A DNA stretch of 9,552 nucleotides, from contig JAGGYX010000223.1 of the NCBI GenBank assembly GCA_021162305.1, forward strand, positions 1-9,552. Reading direction: 5' to 3'. Below the pieces are notes generated by a model. That model saw nothing but the letters and a program-made list of their open reading frames with translations. It had not been told where the DNA came from and made no database searches. Below are positions 1 through 6,416 of this stretch, in pieces. The stretch comes from Thermoplasmata archaeon (GTDB lineage: Archaea; Thermoplasmatota; E2; UBA202; JdFR-43). The translations under genes and the position numbers were made by a program. Numbering within the stretch: position 1 is the stretch's first letter; each line of letters starts with the position of its first letter.

Positions 1-198
1 GTTTATTCCCTTTGGTGTTGCCCTATAATATCCATTTACAATGGTTATCATTCCATCATTTTTCATTTTCTTTATGTAATCAGAAACAGCCTGCTTTGTC
101 ACCCCAATTCGCTCTGCTATCTGGTCAAGCTTTGTATAGTTGCCTGTTGAAATTTCTATCAATATAAGCAATTTTTTTGATAGAATTTCCATAACCAT
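1..198 (-). CDS. Winged helix-turn-helix transcriptional regulator, N-terminal 66 residues (runs off the window)
   Basis: An open frame reads from ATG at 198 down to the left edge without a stop (66 codons seen). The visible part is a typical winged HTH. Residues 22-34 form the first helix of the motif (KLDQIAERIGVT), residues 35-45 the recognition helix (KQAVSDYIKKM), and a short beta wing follows (GMITIVNGYYRATPKG). The pattern 'VT-x-QAVSDYIKKM' is common in archaeal MarR-like regulators carrying a C-terminal DUF7839-type domain. A related HTH is also found fused to archaeal CTP-dependent riboflavin kinase, and the missing C-terminus would decide between them. Met3 (start at 192) is an equally possible start, and neither start has a clear Shine-Dalgarno, which fits leaderless translation. 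The gene is divergent from the cupin at 265, and a palindrome lies just upstream of its start, as expected for autoregulation. The HTH is seen directly; the family is inferred. Confidence 0.8.
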   Translation of the reverse strand, partial: MVMEILSKKLLILIEISTGNYTKLDQIAERIGVTKQAVSDYIKKMKNDGMITIVNGYYRATPKGIN

Positions 199-264
199 AT
201 CAATTAAACATTGCGCAATTTTAATATTTTGGTAAAAATAAATAAAATAAAATGATTAAAAAAT
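199..264. promoter_or_regulatory. Divergent promoter region with perfect 10-bp palindrome
   Basis: This 66-bp gap separates the minus-strand winged-helix regulator from the plus-strand cupin. It contains the perfect palindrome ATTGCGCAAT at 210-219, a GC-containing island in an otherwise almost pure A/T stretch. The palindrome sits 12 bp upstream of the regulator start and beside an A/T-rich TATA candidate for the minus strand (219-231). The A/T run at 232-250 is about the right distance upstream of the cupin start for its TATA element. A dimeric HTH protein binding here could control the divergent pair. The palindrome is seen; its operator role is inferred. Confidence 0.45.
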
Positions 265-630
265 ATGCTCATAAAGAATTTAAAAAATTGCCCAGAAATA
301 ATTGGCAATGATGGCTCGATTATAAGAGAAATTCTTAGTCCTTTGAGAGATAATGTTGCAGTAAATTTCAGTGTCGCTCATGCAAAAGTAATGCCTGGCG
401 AAGCAACACTGCTGCATAAACTCAAAAGTTCTGAAATTTATTACATACTGGAAGGCGAGGGAGAGATGTATATTGATGGTGAAAAAGAAATAGTAAGGGA
501 AGGGCATTTAATTTATATTCCTCCAAACTCAACCCAGAGGATAAAAAATATTGGAAAGAATGTGCTTTCCTTTCTATGCATCGTCGAACCTGCATGGCGA
601 GAAGAAAATGAAGAAATTTTAAGCAAGTAA
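265..630 (+). CDS. Small single-domain cupin protein
   Basis: A 121-residue protein that is essentially one cupin beta-barrel of the cupin_2 type. Motif 1 runs from G45 to G64 (G-EATLL-H-K-L-KSS-E-IYYILE-G) and motif 2 from G80 to N96 (GHLIYIPPNSTQRIKN). Of the four usual metal ligands, H51 and E57 are present, but the second His of HxH is Leu53 and the motif 2 His is Gln91. Related stand-alone cupins often carry Gln in motif 2, so this may be typical of the subfamily, yet metal binding would be altered. The C-terminal LSFLCIVEPAW segment is also characteristic of this group. The substrate is unknown; such proteins include isomerases, dioxygenase-like enzymes and ligand sensors. No Shine-Dalgarno precedes the ATG, so it is probably leaderless. 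Its 3' end overlaps the tiaS 3' end on the other strand. It may be controlled by the divergent regulator. Confidence 0.85.
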   Translation: MLIKNLKNCPEIIGNDGSIIREILSPLRDNVAVNFSVAHAKVMPGEATLLHKLKSSEIYYILEGEGEMYIDGEKEIVREGHLIYIPPNSTQRIKNIGKNVLSFLCIVEPAWREENEEILSK

Positions 631-1890
631 TCTTTTCAATGGCTTTGCTAAATGGCGTCTCGCCACAACAGGAACTTCATAAAATGTTTGCTTTAGTTCC
701 CTTCCAACTATAACATATTTCGCATCTTTTTCTCCCGCTTTTGTTCCACATTTTGGACAACGATATCCTTTTTCTCGTCCCATCGACTTCATATGCTTCC
801 CGCATCTCGGGCAGCGAGGATTTTCAATCTTTTTATACACTTTTGCAAGCTTCTCAATTTTAATTTTCTCGATGTTTATTGTCATGGGCTTTTCTCTAAC
901 CCCTCCATATACAGTGATGACATCTCCTTTTCTCAGCCCTTTTATCACATTTCGAAATTGCTTCGTCGGCTCATAGGCGGCGCATTCAATTTCATCGCCA
1001 TCATATATTGAAAAAATAACATGCCCACCTTTTATAACAAGAGGCTCTTTTTTTACAACGCCCCTAACAATAACAGATTCATATGGTCTAACATCCTTTA
1101 TTTTTTTCTTCTGTAAATGCTCATCTGTTGCCTGATTTGTTTCAAATATTATCCATCTTTCTATAGCTGATGAAACAACCATACGCATAGCCTTTTTCAG
1201 CTCTTCTACATTTTCTCCCCTTATTCCATATATTACAGGTGAATTAGCATGGGGCATTATTGCAATATGTTTATTTTCATAATCATAATTATCAAAGCAA
1301 GTTTTGCATTCTTTATCCATTTTTATCACACTCTCCTCATCCACCCATTTTTCTTTTCCATAGGCAATGATTTCATATGTTCTATCATATGGTTTCCATG
1401 CTATGGCGGCGATGCTTCCAATAATGCCTCTTCCATTTTTATATGTCTTATATATGCAATTTTTTGCTTCTTTTCTTGCTTCTCCTATACTAACAATGCT
1501 TCTCACAGCCTTTTTATATAATGAATAGCTTGGCTTTGTTTTGCATATCACAAAAGCAGGATTTGTTTTCTCATCATGCATGAATGCATGCTTTTCCATT
1601 ATTTTTTTTATTTCTCGAGAAACATTTTCAAATATATCTATTCCTTTTTCATAAGCAAAAATTTTTTTTCCAATGTATCCGACTTCAATTCTTTTTCCAT
1701 ATCCTCTACCAAAATGCAGTGCTATTGCTCCATTGCCACGGGTTTTCCATGGAATATTGGGATTTAGCCTCACGAGACGAGGAAATCCAATCAAATCATA
1801 TTTTCTGCTTAGCTCTTTTATAATCTCTGTAGCAACATAAGTTGTGCATCCTCCTTGCATGGAATCAGTGTCATCTATTCCAATCCACAT
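619..1890 (-). CDS. tiaS: tRNA(Ile2) 2-agmatinylcytidine synthetase TiaS
   Basis: TiaS ATP-dependently attaches agmatine to C34 of the CAU anticodon of tRNA-Ile2, giving agm2C so that the tRNA reads AUA as isoleucine. The 423-residue product matches the usual family length. The N-terminus carries the hallmark GIDDTDS (residues 4-10), followed by GGCTTYVATEI, and PRLVRLNPNIPWKTRGNGA at 37-55. The conserved ferredoxin-like-domain motif FETNQATDEHL is at 249-259. An OB-fold (about 268-345) and a C-terminal zinc ribbon follow, with C360/C363 and C378/C381. The frame stays open 48 codons upstream of 1890, but that extension is unrelated to the family and overlaps the divergent HTH gene, so the Met directly before WIGIDDTDS is the start. 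No Shine-Dalgarno is visible. An agmatine source (arginine decarboxylase) must lie elsewhere. The heavy use of AUA codons across the window fits the need for this enzyme. Confidence 0.97.
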   Translation of the reverse strand: MWIGIDDTDSMQGGCTTYVATEIIKELSRKYDLIGFPRLVRLNPNIPWKTRGNGAIALHFGRGYGKRIEVGYIGKKIFAYEKGIDIFENVSREIKKIMEKHAFMHDEKTNPAFVICKTKPSYSLYKKAVRSIVSIGEARKEAKNCIYKTYKNGRGIIGSIAAIAWKPYDRTYEIIAYGKEKWVDEESVIKMDKECKTCFDNYDYENKHIAIMPHANSPVIYGIRGENVEELKKAMRMVVSSAIERWIIFETNQATDEHLQKKKIKDVRPYESVIVRGVVKKEPLVIKGGHVIFSIYDGDEIECAAYEPTKQFRNVIKGLRKGDVITVYGGVREKPMTINIEKIKIEKLAKVYKKIENPRCPRCGKHMKSMGREKGYRCPKCGTKAGEKDAKYVIVGRELKQTFYEVPVVARRHLAKPLKRLLA

Positions 1891-1925
1891 TAAATTTTTA
1901 TATGATAAAGTAGTATATGAGTTTG
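1891..1925. promoter_or_regulatory. Very compact divergent promoter (tiaS / HTH regulator)
   Basis: Only 26 bp lie between the tiaS start codon and the first ATG of the divergent HTH gene. A TATA-like TTTTTATAT at 1896-1904 serves the plus strand. The usual TATA-to-transcription-start distance of about 25-27 bp points to position 1926, which is exactly the second in-frame ATG of the HTH gene. On the minus strand the A/T-rich CATATACT, read from about 1921 down to 1914, is the expected distance upstream of 1890. Both genes lack Shine-Dalgarno sequences, so both are probably leaderless. Promoter positions are inferred from spacing only. Confidence 0.5.
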
Positions 1926-2834
1926 ATGAATAGAATAGAGCTACTCCTTGAAACCAGAAATTTGCTGGCGAGGGCAGGCTTCTACTGCAGCCAGATATGC
2001 AACATACGACCGAGTAGCTTTGACTTTGTTGCAAGAAAAGATAACCTCCTTTTCATAATAAAAGTGCTGAATAACGTTGATGCCATAAGTCAGGATGTTG
2101 CAAATGAATTGTTATCGGTGGCAAAATATCTTGAAGGTGTGCCAATTGTGATTGGTAGGAGAAGCTCATTTTCAATACTGGATGATGATGTTGTATATTT
2201 CCGCCATGGAGTGCCAATCATGACCTATGAAACACTTAAAAACTACCTCCAAGGCATGCCCCCTGTGATATGCGCCGCCCCAGGCGGCTTCTATGTAAAC
2301 ATAGATGGCGAGCAACTCCGTCAGATGAGGATGGAGCAGGGCATTTCAATAGGGCAGCTTGCCAGAGTTGCTGGGGTGTCGAGAAGGGCAATAAGGATGT
2401 ATGAAGATGGCGAGAGAGCTACGATAGAGGTTGCTGAGAAAATGGCAGAATTTTTGGGAGACGATTTTATAAAACCAATTGATTTAATGAAAGTTGTTGA
2501 AAAGGAAGAAATAGAGATAAAGGAAATAGAGAATGAGATATTTTCAATACTTGAAGAAATAGGTGCCTTTGTTCTTCCCACTACAAGGAGTCCATTTCAC
2601 GCAATTGGAGAAGTCATAAAAGAACGTTTTATAGTAGGTATAAATGAAAGGCGAATAAAAGAGAAGGCAAGGCTTGTTTTTAATTTATCAAAAGTGGTTG
2701 AAAAGCATTCTGTTCTTTTCCTTGAATCATGCACAAAGAAGAATATTGAAGGAGTCCCTGTTATTGAGAAAGACGAGTTAAAGAGGATAGACGAGCCAGA
2801 AAAATTGATAGAGCTTATTCTTGAGAGGAAATAA
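1917..2834 (+). CDS. Archaeal COG1395-type HTH (XRE-like) transcriptional regulator
   Basis: A 305-residue protein of the archaeal 'putative HTH-type transcriptional regulatory protein' family (COG1395). The N-terminal alpha/beta domain (about 5-115) has the family pattern SSFDFVARKDNLLFIIKVL at 33-51. A family-typical APGGFYVNIDGEQLRQMR segment (121-138) leads into a Cro/CI-type HTH at about 130-185, with turn and recognition helix GQLARVAGVSRRAIRMYEDG. A C-terminal domain (about 205-305), probably sensing or dimerising, ends in a helix. The N-terminal domain resembles a PD-(D/E)xK nuclease fold lacking one acidic residue, as expected of a non-catalytic relative. Starts at 1917 and 1926 are both possible; TATA spacing favours 1926 (MNRIELLLE), shortening the protein by three residues. 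The gene is translationally coupled to thyX through a TAATG overlap, so it is probably in one operon with it. Its regulatory target is unknown. Confidence 0.9.
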   Translation: MSLMNRIELLLETRNLLARAGFYCSQICNIRPSSFDFVARKDNLLFIIKVLNNVDAISQDVANELLSVAKYLEGVPIVIGRRSSFSILDDDVVYFRHGVPIMTYETLKNYLQGMPPVICAAPGGFYVNIDGEQLRQMRMEQGISIGQLARVAGVSRRAIRMYEDGERATIEVAEKMAEFLGDDFIKPIDLMKVVEKEEIEIKEIENEIFSILEEIGAFVLPTTRSPFHAIGEVIKERFIVGINERRIKEKARLVFNLSKVVEKHSVLFLESCTKKNIEGVPVIEKDELKRIDEPEKLIELILERK

Positions 2835-2836
2835 TG
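2823..2836 (+). promoter_or_regulatory. Ribosome binding site and TAATG coupling for thyX
   Basis: GAGAGG at 2823-2828, inside the last codons of the regulator gene, is a good Shine-Dalgarno about 5 bp before the thyX ATG at 2834. The stop TAA (2832-2834) and start ATG share one base. This supports co-transcription and translational coupling, and it fixes the thyX start. Confidence 0.75.
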
Positions 2837-3490
2837 AAAGTTGAATTAATAGCATATACTCCCGAGCCAGATATAACAGCTGCTGCAGCAGCAAAACTTA
2901 CGCATTCTAAAAGTGATGCCAGTGAGCTATTGAAGGAAGATAGAGAGAAAATGAAGAAATTGCTTCGCATCGTCATAAAAATGGGACATACAAGTGTTGT
3001 TGAACATGCTTATTTTACTTTTGCAATATCTGGTGTATCCCGTGCTTTAACACATCAGCTTGTTCGTCATCGCATAGCATCTTATTCACAACAAAGTCAG
3101 AGATATGTTGAACAGGAGATGGAATATGTTACACCGCCATCAATATTAAAAAATGAGAAAATAAAGAAAAAGTATGATGAAATGATGAAAAAAATATGGG
3201 GATTGTACAATGAAATGAAAAAAGATGCGCCAATAGAAGATGCCCGCTATATTCTTCCCAATGCAACAACAAGCAAAATAATTGTTTCAATGAATGCACG
3301 CTCCTTGCTCAACTTTTTTGAGCTGCGTTGCTGCCTGCATGCTCAATGGGAGATAAGGAAGCTTGCATGGCGAATGCTGCATCTTGTTAAAAAAGTGGCT
3401 CCAACAATTTTTGAAGATGCTGGTCCACCTTGCAGAACGAGAGGCTACTGCCCGATGAATAAGAAGGATTGCATATGGTATCCCAAGTAA
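2834..3490 (+). CDS. thyX: FAD-dependent thymidylate synthase ThyX
   Basis: ThyX makes dTMP from dUMP using methylenetetrahydrofolate or a methanopterin-type one-carbon donor, with FAD and NADPH, acting as a homotetramer in the cytoplasm. The diagnostic RHRx7S motif is present at R78-H79-R80 to S88 (RHRIASYSQQS). It is preceded by the conserved GHTSVVEHAYFTFAISGVSR (51-70), and the second half has the conserved NARSLLNFFELRCCLHAQWEIR (154-175). At 218 residues it has normal length. The C-terminus carries a Cys-rich tail (C200, C206, C213; GPPCRTRGYCP) of the kind seen in other archaeal and some bacterial ThyX proteins, perhaps a structural metal or disulfide site. The start overlaps the upstream regulator by one base and has a good Shine-Dalgarno. 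Finding ThyX implies the organism may lack ThyA, which cannot be tested in this window. Confidence 0.97.
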   Translation: MKVELIAYTPEPDITAAAAAKLTHSKSDASELLKEDREKMKKLLRIVIKMGHTSVVEHAYFTFAISGVSRALTHQLVRHRIASYSQQSQRYVEQEMEYVTPPSILKNEKIKKKYDEMMKKIWGLYNEMKKDAPIEDARYILPNATTSKIIVSMNARSLLNFFELRCCLHAQWEIRKLAWRMLHLVKKVAPTIFEDAGPPCRTRGYCPMNKKDCIWYPK

Positions 3491-3493
3491 AAA

Positions 3494-3530
3494 TTTTTAT
3501 ATAAAAATACAATGTTATTTTGAGGAGGTG
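3494..3530 (+). promoter_or_regulatory. TATA box and strong Shine-Dalgarno for the exported peptidase gene
   Basis: TTTTTATATA at 3494-3503 follows the thyX stop at once, and GAGGAGGTG at 3522-3530 is a near-perfect archaeal Shine-Dalgarno 5 bp before the ATG at 3536. The TATA spacing puts the transcript start at about 3521-3526, giving a leader of only 10-15 nt that begins at or next to the ribosome binding site. The gene therefore appears to have its own promoter rather than depending on the thyX operon. Confidence 0.65.
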
Positions 3531-3535
3531 GAAGC

Positions 3536-6352
3536 ATGAAAAGGCTTTTGCTTCCTGCCGTTGCTTTTGTTGTGTTTTTGTTAGTGATAAATGTTGATGC
3601 ACAGCAACAGTATGAAGAAGGGTATTATGAAGAAGGATTAGATGATGAAAAAGTGGAGGAGATGCTGGAAAACATTTTGGATAATGTAGATTCGCCAGCT
3701 CCTTCAAATTTCATGGGAAACCTTCTATATAGAACTAAATATGTCAATGACTGGGGAGGTGATTATTGGGATGATTTTGAGGCTAATCTAGTCATTAAAA
3801 AGAGTTGTGGAGGAAAAGTTAATGGAACTTACCAAGTATATGATGATACATTTCACGATTCATATACTTATGGACAATATATAGATGCTTTCATTACCAT
3901 TTATCTTGACAATGAAATTCCTTCTGAAGGATGCAGACGGTCTTTTGAACATGATGTGAATGAAACAAAAAGTAAATATGATGTGTATCAGGAAAGCGAA
4001 AATCGACTTATTGCTTACTCCATAAATATTGGGGATTGGGAGGATAAAGATGCAGGTTTTGGGGAGATAGATAGACATTACGAAATATACTGCTTGGAGT
4101 ATTTTTCCATAGAATATTATGAAGTTTATGTAAACGTTCATATCACTATAGATGTAGATGTTTCGAGCATAAGAGTGGAGACAGAATATGAGAAAAATAT
4201 TGTATATGAAATAGACCCAGAAAGATGGATCATAAATGAGCTGGAATCGATCCAGCTATACTCTTCATTTACAGATGATTTGACAAATAATGTTAAAAAT
4301 GCTTTACAGAATTTAATAAAGGAAGAAAAAGGGGAAGAAGAGCAGGAGGAACAACCTATTGGAAATCTTGCCATAAAATTGGAGTACTATTTCGATGCAG
4401 CAAATGGTAAACCATTAACTACAAATTGGCCTGATTATGTTGTCCAATGTGGAGGCAAGAAGTATTATATCAGTTGCAATATGACCGTCGAGCATCTTGC
4501 GACAGGTAAAAAAGAGTACATTGACGTTGGCTTCACAAGTGGAGAAATAAGTATGGATAAAGTTTTCAATGTTAGCCTAATAAACTCAACCGGGGATGGA
4601 AGATTTCGCATCACGCTTGATGTTTTTACAAGTGATACCGAGTATTTAGATAGAGTCAAAGATGATAGTTTCCTACCCAACAAAGCTGTCATAGAGTGCA
4701 ATGTTGAGATCAGTAGCAAAGGAAATATAAGGAAGGTGACAATAACAAAAGCAAGGAACTGCTGGATTAAAGCTGATGATAAATGGGAAGTCCTGTGGAG
4801 CAAAAATGGATACAACCATAAAGATGGAACAAACGGATTTGCAATAAAGGTTAGAAGTGTTCTGGCATGGGAGGAGAGAGTAAAATATTACATCTACAAG
4901 TTCCTGCAGGAAAGCAACTTTTACAGCAATGTGAAAAATAGTAACAAATTTGATTTAACAAAGATAGAAAAGATACCAATTTACTATTTGAGAACAAAAA
5001 CAGGTTATGACCCTTCTTTGAATGTAATAAATACGAGTAACTCGCCTGGCAATATTTATACATATAGCTCTGATGAATTTGATAGTTTATTCCACGAATT
5101 TGCCCATGCTATAAAGGAACATGCATATCATTTTGCCGATGATGATGTAGATGACTATCTCGGAGGGGGGCATGGGGGCACATGCAGCGTTTCAAACATT
5201 TACTTTGCTTTCGAAGAAGGGCATAGTGAATTCTTTGCTTCATTATTGGTTGATTATGTAAAAGAAAGAGGACTTATAGAGGAGCAATTTTTAGCTCCCA
5301 CAGACTATTACGATGCACCATGTCACTTTGGCAAGAAAGGAGATAAAATTGAGGGAGCTGTAGCTGGTTTGCTTTTAAATGGTCTTTATTTGAATTATGT
5401 AAAGTATAAATACAAGGATAATCCACAGGCAAAAACATATGAAATTTTTGCAAGAGCTTGTGAGCTATGCCATAAATATCTAAAGCATTACCCATATTCA
5501 ATACATGATGTAATTCCTTTCATCGTTGCCACTGAGCCAGAATGGAGTAATGAGCTATGCTATGTTGATTTAGTATGGAATGGAGGATATCAATGCAAAA
5601 CCTCGATACATGGTAATTCATATGGTGGTAAAACAGATGGGCTGTATGGATATCCATTGCTTATAGCTGTAGAGCCATCATGGTTTACGAGTGTGGAAGT
5701 AAAAGTAGGTAATGTGCCTTATACAGTTGAAGAGCCAGATTATGGAGCAAGTGATGTTTCAGATGGAATGGCATGCTGTATTTTCATTGAGAAAAATACG
5801 GGGATAGAAGCTGATTTCAGCCAGGGAGATGGAGTCTATATGATTTTATATGATTTGAATGGAAATCCAATGGAGGAAATTCTTGCTATGCAGTATGGAT
5901 GGTATGATGATGCAATAATTGAATTCGAGAAAGATGGAATAAAGGTTGTGCAGGGTAGCGTTATTGTTAAAAGTAATGCTGGAACAACATATAAAGCAGG
6001 AGATAAAATTAAAATTACTCCTCATAGTGAGTTTGTTTTAAGCTTTGATAATGAAACAGCATCGCTGTATGTAATGAATGGAAGCGTTGGCGTGGATAAT
6101 GGAGTAAGCTATGAAGAGGTGAATAAAAATAAGAAAGCTGTTGTGACGGAGGAAAGCATAGATGTAAACAGTTATAAGGACAACGAGTTAAAAGACATAT
6201 GGAATAATTTTGGAGATGCTATGGCGACGCTGGGCATAGAAAAAGAAGGTAAAGAAGGCAAGGGAGGTGGAGGAAAGCAGCCTGGATTTGAAATTGTCGC
6301 AATAGCTGTAGCAATAGCTACAATAATATGGCTTAAGAAAAGGAATAGATGA
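3536..6352 (+). CDS. Exported HExxH metallopeptidase-like protein with FecR-like domain and PGF-CTERM anchor
   Basis: A 938-residue surface protein. Residues 1-22 form a Sec signal peptide (MKRLLLPAVAFVVFLLVINV, then DAQQQ). Two beta-rich regions (about 60-215 and 275-415) are joined by an acidic linker rich in E, K and Q. The peptidase-like region (about 440-680) holds HEFAH (H520, E521, H524), and 37 residues on comes FEEGHSEFFA, where E561 is the likely third zinc ligand in gluzincin style. Residues 804-880 resemble a FecR domain (VQGSVIVKS, then AGDKIKITPHSEFVLSF). The C-terminus has a Gly/Lys linker, PGF at 916-918, a hydrophobic helix and a KKRNR tail: a PGF-CTERM signal, which archaeosortase A removes while the protein becomes lipid-linked. 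There are 15 cysteines and several N-x-S/T sequons, consistent with an extracytoplasmic location. The substrate and exact peptidase family are not recognised. The start is fixed by the strong ribosome binding site. The architecture is clear; proteolytic activity is inferred. Confidence 0.85.
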   Translation: MKRLLLPAVAFVVFLLVINVDAQQQYEEGYYEEGLDDEKVEEMLENILDNVDSPAPSNFMGNLLYRTKYVNDWGGDYWDDFEANLVIKKSCGGKVNGTYQVYDDTFHDSYTYGQYIDAFITIYLDNEIPSEGCRRSFEHDVNETKSKYDVYQESENRLIAYSINIGDWEDKDAGFGEIDRHYEIYCLEYFSIEYYEVYVNVHITIDVDVSSIRVETEYEKNIVYEIDPERWIINELESIQLYSSFTDDLTNNVKNALQNLIKEEKGEEEQEEQPIGNLAIKLEYYFDAANGKPLTTNWPDYVVQCGGKKYYISCNMTVEHLATGKKEYIDVGFTSGEISMDKVFNVSLINSTGDGRFRITLDVFTSDTEYLDRVKDDSFLPNKAVIECNVEISSKGNIRKVTITKARNCWIKADDKWEVLWSKNGYNHKDGTNGFAIKVRSVLAWEERVKYYIYKFLQESNFYSNVKNSNKFDLTKIEKIPIYYLRTKTGYDPSLNVINTSNSPGNIYTYSSDEFDSLFHEFAHAIKEHAYHFADDDVDDYLGGGHGGTCSVSNIYFAFEEGHSEFFASLLVDYVKERGLIEEQFLAPTDYYDAPCHFGKKGDKIEGAVAGLLLNGLYLNYVKYKYKDNPQAKTYEIFARACELCHKYLKHYPYSIHDVIPFIVATEPEWSNELCYVDLVWNGGYQCKTSIHGNSYGGKTDGLYGYPLLIAVEPSWFTSVEVKVGNVPYTVEEPDYGASDVSDGMACCIFIEKNTGIEADFSQGDGVYMILYDLNGNPMEEILAMQYGWYDDAIIEFEKDGIKVVQGSVIVKSNAGTTYKAGDKIKITPHSEFVLSFDNETASLYVMNGSVGVDNGVSYEEVNKNKKAVVTEESIDVNSYKDNELKDIWNNFGDAMATLGIEKEGKEGKGGGGKQPGFEIVAIAVAIATIIWLKKRNR
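6281..6349 (+). other. PGF-CTERM archaeosortase sorting signal (C-terminal 23 residues)
   Basis: This stretch encodes residues 916-938 of the peptidase-like protein: PGF, a hydrophobic helix of about 15 residues rich in A, I and V, and a short basic tail KKRNR, directly after a Gly/Lys-rich linker. This three-part layout is the definition of the PGF-CTERM signal. It predicts that an artA archaeosortase gene exists elsewhere in the genome. Confidence 0.85.
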
Positions 6353-6355
6353 TTC

Positions 6356-6370
6356 TCCTTTTTTATTTTT
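6356..6370 (+). terminator. T-rich archaeal terminator after the peptidase gene
   Basis: Four bases after the stop codon the plus strand reads CTCC followed by T6, A and T5 (T-runs at 6359-6364 and 6366-6370). Oligo-T runs without a needed hairpin are the usual intrinsic terminators of archaeal RNA polymerase. It separates the peptidase transcript from the cbf5 promoter 20 bp downstream. Confidence 0.6.
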
Positions 6371-6390
6371 GAAATACATTACATTCAAAG

Positions 6391-6400
6391 TTTTTATATA
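6391..6400 (+). promoter_or_regulatory. TATA box for cbf5
   Basis: TTTTTATATA at 6391-6400 is identical to the element in front of the peptidase gene. A start site 25-27 bp from its centre falls at about 6421-6423, at the second in-frame ATG (6423). No Shine-Dalgarno is present. Leaderless translation from 6417 or 6423 is therefore likely. Confidence 0.6.
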
Positions 6401-6416
6401 GCTCGCGTATTGAAAA

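Noticed and set aside
1573..1592. Repeated GCATG units (short palindromic cluster)
   Set aside because: They fall in tiaS codons for HAFMHD and are explained by chance His/Met codons; no second copy is found near a promoter.
1576..1823. Two overlapping plus-strand open frames inside tiaS
   Set aside because: They are Phe/His/Tyr-rich translations of the antisense strand of a well-supported gene.
1891..2034. Open 48-codon upstream extension of the tiaS frame
   Set aside because: The extension (Ser/Cys-rich) has no family similarity, overlaps the divergent regulator's coding start, and the Met at 1890 directly precedes the universally N-terminal GIDDTDS motif.
2274..2288. Perfect inverted repeat GCCGCC-CCA-GGCGGC, a possible hairpin
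   Set aside because: It lies inside the conserved CAAPGGF coding motif of the regulator and is explained by Ala/Gly/Pro codons.
4465..4815. Minus-strand 116-codon open frame
   Set aside because: It lies opposite the coherent exported peptidase gene, has no recognisable domain and no ribosome binding site of note.
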